DNA of 64,000 nt from Microvelia longipes (Eukaryota; Arthropoda; Insecta; Hemiptera; Veliidae), in the NCBI GenBank assembly GCA_018340805.1, contig JACMZG010001870.1, forward strand, positions 45,077,894-45,141,893, in the 5' to 3' direction. The notes beneath the pieces are model-generated. The model made no database searches and was not told the DNA's origin. It saw only the letters and a program-made list of their open reading frames with translations. The translations under genes and the position numbers were made by a program. The number at the start of each line of letters is the position of its first letter. The stretch's first letter is position 1. Positions 57,313 to 64,000 of the stretch are shown here, in pieces.

Positions 57313-57556
57313 GTGAACAAATATTTCTGTGTTTTAGTTTATTGATTATAGCTTTATGTTCATGTTTAATTTGATTTATATATTTGTGTTGAATTGCCAT
57401 TTTTAGTTTGGTGCCCTCATGACTTTGCAACAGACTAACACATAGTTGCTTCTTGTTTAATTGAAGCTGTTTATCTGTGATATATTTCTTTTAATTTTTT
57501 TTTATTTATTTTATTTTGTTTGTATATTTGTTTAAATTTACTTTTTATGTATTTTA

Positions 57557-57562
57557 AATAAA
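57557..57562 (+). promoter_or_regulatory. Poly(A) signal of gene 2
   Basis: AATAAA lies 244 bases after the stop codon and is followed within 30 bases by T-rich and TG-containing sequence, as expected of a downstream element. No earlier canonical signal occurs after the stop. Confidence 0.65.
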
Positions 57563-57599
57563 TGTGAACAATACTGTTTAATATTTTGATTTATTTATT

Positions 57600-58030
57600 A
57601 ATTATGATTTATGTTTTCTTGATGTGGACATTAAATTGTTTAATATGGACTTCAAGTAGTTTGTTCTAGCGTAACCCTTTGCCTGTGGGGTTATTGGAAT
57701 GTAATTGGGTTCTCAGGTTGTGTTCCCAGGCGGGTCCCTGGGTGCGGGACACGTCAGAAGAAAAACTTTCCCCTGTTGCGGAGGTTCTTCTGCTTTTCTA
57801 CCTCAAAGTACTCAACTTTAGTACTTAGGTAGTTTCGCTTACTTAATTTTTATGTTCTAATGGTTGTTTCAAGTTGCCCATACATATATTATAATAAATG
57901 TTCATTTTTTCCTCTCCTTAAAAAAAGTTTGTTTATTAACGTATTAACTTTAGGTTAAAAAATATATAAAACCTGATTTTGGTTTTATAAAAATGATTGA
58001 GATGAATCTTCCTTATTGTTCCTCATTATT
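57600..58030. other. Downstream of gene 2; no gene seen
   Basis: A GC-richer patch at 57665-57800 (GGCGGGTCCCTGGGTGCGGG) stands out, but it has no open frame worth reporting and may be the end of an unrecognised repeat. Confidence 0.5.
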
Positions 58031-58034
58031 TTCA

Positions 58035-58434
58035 GTAATAAAGTAAAGGCACTCTTGAGGAAAAAATTATTTAATATTTAAGTTATAATAAGACTATAAT
58101 TTCACCTTCTCCCCAAGGCATAATTACGTCTCTTAATAATTACATAGATTAAATTAAATCCAAAAGCTATTGCCACAAAATTAAATTAAATTTAAAATGA
58201 CTAAATATCTAAAACTTTTATTAAAGGAGGATGTTTTAATAAGTGTTTTAGATATGTATTCATTTTTAATTTTCTTTTATTTTGTGACAATAGCCTTTAG
58301 TTTATTTTGGATATAATTTAATCGATGTAATTATTAAAAGACATGATTATGCCTTGGGGAGAAGGCGAAATATAGTCTTATTATAACTTAAATATTAAAC
58401 ATTTTTTCCTCAAAAGTGCCCCTACTTTATTACT
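58035..58434. mobile_element. 400-bp palindromic foldback element
   Basis: TAATAAAGTAAAGGCACTCT on the left and GTGCCCCTACTTTATTA on the right begin arms of about 200 bases that meet near 58230. GACTATAATTTCACCTTCTC pairs with GAAGGCGAAATATAGTCT. Arm identity is roughly 85-90%. Non-coding. Confidence 0.75.
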
Positions 58435-58552
58435 ATTATAAAAATTATGTTATTCGATTTTGATATGGTAGTTGTTAAAATTAAATTATAATAAACAATT
58501 AATTTGTATAATCGTAATATTATAAATCGTAATATTTACCTATTTAAGAAAA

Positions 58553-58720
58553 ATGAATCAAAGAACCTGTATCAAATTTTGTGTGAAAAACGAAATTAAG
58601 TGCACGGATGCATTCCGAATGTTGCCTTTGGCAAACGGAGAAGCTACCTTGGACCGAAGCAATGTTTATCGGTGGTACAAAATGTTCTCAGAAGGCCGAG
58701 AAGATGTGATATTATATTGA
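58553..58720 (+). pseudogene. Mariner-type transposase N-terminal HTH remnant
   Basis: An ATG with context AGAAAAATGA opens 55 codons. The peptide contains QRTCIKFCVKNEIKCTDAF, then VYRWYKMFSEGRED, which is the paired-like helix-turn-helix pattern at the N-terminus of many mariner transposases and of GVQW3/SETMAR-like insect proteins. Family members normally continue with an acidic/GRPS linker and the D,D34D catalytic core. Here the frame runs into ILY and a stop just after GREDV. There is no catalytic domain downstream. The reading frame itself is undamaged, so recent truncation or exonisation of the DNA-binding part are both possible. Confidence 0.6.
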
Positions 58721-58990
58721 TCAAATGATATTATATTGCAAATATCATTTGCAAAAATGTACTAAGTTAAGTAGTGCACACGAAAAAAAAGTTTAATTAG
58801 CCGTTCGTTTTAAGTAATTTAAACAAACCTAGTATTTAAGGATTCGGACTTAAACAACTATAGGATGTGGCAAAATGTATTTCTTACACAAATTATTAAC
58901 ATTTTAAAACTAAACTGTTGAAATAAATGCATAAAACAAAAATTTTGAGTACCGTAAATAGTTTGTTTACATTTACTAGGGTATAACAAA

Positions 58991-59116
58991 ATGGCCGCAG
59001 CCATAGAAAAATTTGAGCCAACTCCCTGGTGGACAAAATGTGAACTACATGCCAGGTCTGACAGAAATGCGTTTGTTTCTCTACTTGGTTTATATATTAC
59101 TTTATTGTCGGCATAA
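58991..59116 (+). CDS. Small ORF of 41 codons, uncertain
   Basis: ACAAAATGGCCGC is an excellent start context. The first 24 codons (MAAAIEKFEPTPWWTKCELH and following) are GC-rich and of ordinary coding composition; the remainder is hydrophobic and the frame closes at TAA. It could be the first exon of a gene using a GT at CCAG|GTCTGA, a small peptide, or chance. The opposite strand is also open for 93 codons, which weakens the case. I do not recognise it. Confidence 0.2.
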   Translation: MAAAIEKFEPTPWWTKCELHARSDRNAFVSLLGLYITLLSA

Positions 59117-59119
59117 GTG

Positions 59120-59805
59120 AGAGACATGAGTACCAACATAAAGCCACAAAAATATCAAATTTCGAATATACATAATCCGCGAAAATTCAAAATTCGTGAT
59201 ACTTTTCAAACACACTTTGTATGTTTCATGTTGCAATAAAAAAGTTAAAAAAATCCATCCTTACCTTCAATTAATATCTTCCTTGATTTGATCAAAAACA
59301 ATTTTTTTGTATTCATGCACAAATATCACAGAATTGAGAAAACTCGCAAAAGTTGGTTACATTTTTCCTTTTGTTGGGTCATAAAGTTGTTCATGTGTTC
59401 CAAATTTCAATTTTCTACCAATCATAACCATCGAAGTCCCTTCAGATGGGAGGACCTTTACACAAAGTGTAAAGGTTTCAAAAATATCTTCATTGCCTTA
59501 ACAAGTTCATGTTTCTAACAACTAGGGATATATAATAATAAATATTACCAATCAAATTTCTTTCTTTTAATTTTAAACAATTAATTATACATTCATTAAT
59601 ATTTGTTTAGAAAATTTACATATATTTATTTAGACACCCTGTGATTTTTTTTATTAGTTAAAGTTTTGTACTAAGAATTTTATTTTATCAACTTAAGAAA
59701 GTTAAAAATAAAAACAATCTAATATAATCCTACTATAGTACATTACTCTTAAGTTAAAAAAAAGAAAGTACGATATGATTTCAAAGATTAGTATTTGTAA
59801 TAGTA
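59120..59805. other. No gene seen
   Basis: AT-rich sequence between the small ORF and the family B MITE. Frames are short and of low complexity. Confidence 0.55.
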
Positions 59806-59813
59806 CGGAAAAT

Positions 59814-60130
59814 GCAGAGAGATATTATTACTAGAGAGGCCATATTGGTGGAATTTTGAAACATCGAAGAAATAACCTATACATCTTTGATTATTAATAT
59901 AATCAAATAAAATGTACGAAAATTACACAAACTTATGATAAAAGGTTTAAAATACAAAACACAAACAGTGATAAAAAATTAACCGACAAAGAATGATTGA
60001 TTGTAATCATGAAACACTCTTAGAGGAGGTTACAATCAGCTTACACAGAGCCTTGAGAGCCCTATAAAAATGTTTCAAGCCTCTCAATGGATCGAGATAG
60101 AATATATCCCCTCTAGTAATATATCTCTGT
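59814..60130 (+). mobile_element. Family B MITE, full length (317 bp)
   Basis: The ends GCAGAGAGATATTATTACTA and TAGTAATATATCTCTGT are flanked by CGGAAAAT (59806-59813) and AGGAAAAT (60131-60138), seven of eight identical. This uninterrupted copy serves as the reference for the family. Confidence 0.82.
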
Positions 60131-60409
60131 AGGAAAATCTGATGGTTGTTATTATTCTTGTTACGGCAGAAATAAAATACTTCATATTAGAATGATGCAG
60201 CTCAAATGTTGTGGATATCAATAATATATACGGAATACTCTCTCCAAAACAATTTTTACCTTAATTGACCGTCTTCGAAATAGGAGAGATGAGTATCATG
60301 AATGTTGAGTCTTTAGATAGCACTGCTAAGACCGAACAACTTATATAAAACAATATAAGGACTCGACTACTTTATAATAATTTTGTCTCTGACATTGTGA
60401 GGGCTGATT

Positions 60410-61279
60410 CAGGGTTTCTTTCAGAGGGTTTCCATGGGGGGGGGGGTCGTCAAAATTATGGGGTGGGATACACAACTGTAAAACTTGACCGTCAAAGGGG
60501 GTAATGACAAAAAAAGAGGTTTAAATTTCTCCCTTCAAAATTGAACATAAGTAGCACAATAATAATGTCCAACAACAAAAGGAGGTGTAACATTCATGGG
60601 GTGTACAGGGTAAAAAATTTCAGATGAAATAAGAGGAAAACATGATACAAGACTTTCGAAAATGGTCTCTACACCACATTTTTATTTTGGTAAATATTAA
60701 ACAAATATGGTAGTTTTGTTACTACTTTTGGTAACTTTGAATAGTTAAGTTATAGGATACCATAATATTGCCTATTTTGAAAATGGTATTAAAATCAAAG
60801 AATGTAGATCGTAATATCACAATATTGCGGTCATTTTTGATTAAGGTAATGTTTGACATATATCATAGATTTTTGTTTAAAACAAAAAGAAATAAATATT
60901 TTTATAAAAAATCTATATTTGTCAAACAAAAAAAAAATACTGGGACATAGTGATATTTGTATCTAATTTCTTAAGATTCAATGTGGTTTCCAAAATAGAT
61001 AATATTATAGTTTCCTATAACTTAACTTTTTTAAGTTACCAAAGGTATTTACAAAATTACCATGTTTGGGTAATTTTTTAAAACCATACTAATATTTAAA
61101 ATTAAATTATAATTTAAATTTAGATCTCAACAATTTTTTAGCAGGACATTTTTATTATTAAGAGGTTATTTTTTCACCGCACCGCAGAACGGAGGAGGAT
61201 ATTTAAATTTTCTTTCCGGGGGTATTATGGTTACTCCAGGGGAGTAATCAGCCCCCCGGCCCCCTTGAAAGAGACCCTT
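60410..61279. mobile_element. hAT-like element with internal palindrome
   Basis: CAGGGTTTCTTTCAGAGGG at the left and CCCCCTTGAAAGAGACCCTT at the right are inverted. GGCTGATT (60402-60409) and GACTGATT (61280-61287) form a 7/8 duplication. The middle (60700-61080) is itself an inverted repeat with TAAGTTATAGGATACCATAA on one arm. No coding sequence. Confidence 0.7.
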
Positions 61280-61764
61280 GACTGATTAGTTTAGAAATCA
61301 GCATAGTTTTGTGAAAAAAAACTATGAGCAGAGAATTTTAAGTATTATTATTAAATAATAAAGTTAAACTACAATAGTTCATTTATCATAAGAAACAACT
61401 GACAGCTATGTTTATCTAGCATTAGGTTAAGACTAAGAATTTTCAATATGACATGTACTGTAAAATTACAGAACATAATAAAATTGTGGCTGTATTTTTG
61501 GGGGAATATAATAGAATTTTTGCTTGATGAAAATAGAGCTGTGGGTAGAGTAATAATGACTAGTGGTCTGAGCTAGAGTATCCAATCATTCAAGTGGTTC
61601 CTTGGTGTAAACCCAGAAAAGTAAAAGGATGCCCTCCAAAATCTATCATCCCCTGAATAAGTATACTGTCTACTGGGAGTAAATAAACAGGGTAGCCTTC
61701 CGCGGTTATTATCGTGAAGATTTAGGTCTTCTGGTTGTGACCGCATCAATGAAGATGATAAATT

Positions 61765-62045
61765 CAATGTTTTGCTTCCACTGTGGGAGACATCTTCAGA
61801 GATGTTGGACATCATGGATGAAAACTCAATGCTCTACAAAACTGGAACTGGTATATGATGAATCCTTAGTTTCACTTCCACTGTGGGAGACATCTTCAGG
61901 GATGTCGGACATGATGGATGAAAACACAATGCTCTACAAAACTGGAACTGGTATATGATGAATCCTTAGTTTCACTTCCACTGTGGGAGACATCTTCAGG
62001 GATGTCAAACATGATGGATGAAAACACAATGCTCTTCAAAACTGA
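61765..62045 (+). repeat. Tandem repeat, unit about 101 bp
   Basis: TTTCACTTCCACTGTGGGAG, ACATCTTCAGGGATGTCGGA and ATGGATGAAAACACAATGCT recur at a period near 101 bases, nearly three units. Single inverted or diverged copies of this sequence are at 45360-45510, 55590-55715 and 62670-62760. Confidence 0.88.
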
Positions 62046-62659
62046 ACGGTATAAAAGTTATTCAGTTAGTAGAGCAGTGGGTCTCAACCTTTGGTCTATT
62101 ATCGCCGCCTTTTAGATTCTTAAATTTCCTATCCCACCTCTTATTATTTGTGGAGGAGGAAAATGTACACCTTTTCAAAGAGGAAAGTGAAATTCAAAAA
62201 AAGATGTTAAAAAATATCAAAGAAAACCAATAAGATACACATTTTTCAATGAGGAAATTGTTCAAGAACATTAAAGAAATGCAATGAATTCTATATTCAG
62301 ATTTAGGGGTCCTCGGTTACACTCTAAAAAGGTTAAATTATATGAAATATGGTGTCCCTTCCCAATTGGTGGTTAATCCCTCTCTTCGTCGCATGTGGAT
62401 AACAAGAGGACCTTTTTAAGTTGCATTGTCACTATAAGAGCATTTATTTTTTTGATGCGAGCGCTGCAAGGACAATCAAATAAATAACTTTTTATCAAAT
62501 GAAAAGCAATTTAAGTAGAATTTATGATCTACATATGTAATTATGTTTTTATCAATTATATTATGTAATAAATTGAAAATTATTAATTTATTTTTCTGTT
62601 TCTACATCACCTCCTTCATTGCCCCCTTAGATCCTTTCATCAGACACTCAGTGTCATTG

Positions 62660-62765
62660 AGACTCACTGTTGTAGAGCATTGTGTTTTCATTCATGATAT
62701 TCTACATCCCTGAAGGTGTCTGCCACAGTGGAAGCAAAATGTGGAATTCTTAATCTTCATTAAGT
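62660..62765. repeat. Dispersed copy of the 61.8-kb repeat
   Basis: GAGCATTGTGTTTTCATTCA, CTACATCCCTGAAGGTGTCT and GCCACAGTGGAAGCAAAA are inverted relative to the tandem array at 61.8 kb. Confidence 0.65.
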
Positions 62766-62769
62766 TATA

Positions 62770-64000
62770 AACTTGTTCAGGTTTAGTTTCTCAAAAGGAA
62801 TGCTAGCTTGATCTAATTAGGACATGAAGATATGTGGAGGTTCCTCTTTTCATTGATTGCGTAATGGACTAACTGCTAGTCCCTATCAGGAGTAGATAGT
62901 GGTTAAATTGATAATGGCTAGTTATTGAATCAAATTTACTTCAGTTCAGGAATTAAAGTAATTTAGTAAGCTTTTTAAGGACGGTCTTTTGATAAAAAAT
63001 CTTGGATGTATCTTATCTATAATCATAGAGTCTTTAAACGCTGTCTTAACAGTACATCAAGCAACACCTTCTAAAAGGTGTGGTGTGGAAGAATTGGTAC
63101 TCGACCCAAAACAACACATTGTTGTTAATATTTTCTTATAATAAATTAACTGTAAAACCCATTATAAATTATATAAATAAAAATTTAATTAGTTTCACAA
63201 TAATTTTTGGATTTTTTTGGAAATCTGGGGTTTAAACTATTCACCCCACTTATACAGTACTATATAGTATTATATTCGTAAAGTGTACACAACAGTTTTA
63301 TTCTTGTCAATTTTCCTATTGATTTAACATATGAACTCGTGAAACATCAAACTGTTGGACTCAGTAAAATGAGGTGTTGGGAACAAGAATAGCCTAAATT
63401 GTTAAAAGTCAAGCATAAGATCTAGTGGATTTTATATTGATGGATATATATATGGATTTTATACCATAGTCAAGTAAATAAAGGACTATTCACAAATAAA
63501 TGTTAACCAATATAATGATGACCAAACTGACTTTCGTGCCTACAAACAAGAGAAAAGTATGATTGAAAAATACAAAAAATAAAAAAACAATTAAAGAAAT
63601 AGACAAAAATAAAATTACAAAAATTGTAAATTACGAATAGTGTATCTATTAACACTTTATTTATTTGTTTTGTTCTTCGTATTTTTTAATTTCATCATTC
63701 TCCTGTTTGTAAGCCCTGATGATGACCTGTATCAGGTTAAAAGCCGATGTTGTCATGAATATATTGTTTTACATTTACATCCATTACATGACTTTTATTT
63801 ACATCCTAAATTATTACATTAATTCGGCAACAATATGTCGTTTTTACTTGAGGGAATTTTCATCAGCAAATAACACCTAATTTTAACTTTTTCACAACCA
63901 TTCATTACATCTATCATGTTATTCTAAGTAGTTTCATTACATTGTGCTGAACTAAATAGGAGGGCCCTGCTGGATAAAGTGAATGCAAGGTATGAAAAAT
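62770..64000. other. No gene seen
   Basis: AT-rich, apparently unique sequence to the window edge. TATA-flanked short duplications (TGGATTTTATA at 63428 and 63454) are the only structure noted. Confidence 0.5.

Noticed and set aside
58858..59139. Minus-strand 93-codon frame
   Set aside because: No splice sites, start context or known motif; it is the shadow of the GC-rich small ORF on the plus strand.

Overview
The window is about 70% A+T eukaryotic nuclear DNA: short coding exons with GT/AG splice sites, long introns, (TA)n microsatellites, many small DNA transposons and non-LTR retrotransposon debris with CCHC gag and RNase H domains. This points to an arthropod, most likely an insect with a repeat-rich genome. 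I cannot name the species. I see no rRNA, tRNA, CRISPR array or bacterial operon.

Two spliced plus-strand genes are supported. Gene 1 (29115-36136) is the 3' part of a gene: five exons in compatible phases encode the last 222 residues of a protein I do not recognise, with a poly(A) signal at 36372. Its upstream exons are not found and may lie in the left part of the window or outside it. Gene 2 (45700-57312) appears complete: four coding exons, each ending in phase 1, encode a 391-residue protein with an acidic N-terminus and ten C2H2 zinc fingers, with a poly(A) signal at 57557. A plausible mariner-type HTH remnant lies at 58553-58720. Weaker candidates are a minus-strand exon at 8394-8472 and a 41-codon ORF at 58991.

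The left 29 kb holds no certain host exon. It contains minisatellites, foldback elements, several families of nonautonomous DNA transposons and a minus-strand LINE (23936-27145) that carries RT and RNase H and has a 15-base T run at its 3' end. The gene 1 introns contain a minus-strand LINE copy that has ORF1 but no ORF2 and is bounded by a 13-bp target-site duplication (30901-33885). Between genes 1 and 2 lie a nested DNA-transposon composite (36825-38022), two hAT-type elements with perfect 8-bp duplications, and a large 22-bp minisatellite. The gene 2 introns contain a second, CR1/Jockey-like LINE fragment, an 8-bp-TSD MITE and an inverted-repeat complex. The right end holds foldbacks, a hAT-like element and a 100-bp tandem repeat.

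The main value of the window is as a dense record of transposon insertion. At least eleven insertions can be delimited to the base by their target-site duplications, which allows relative dating and shows which families use 8-bp, TA or 13-15-bp targets. All coordinates were read by hand. Family names come from motif recognition, not from database searches.
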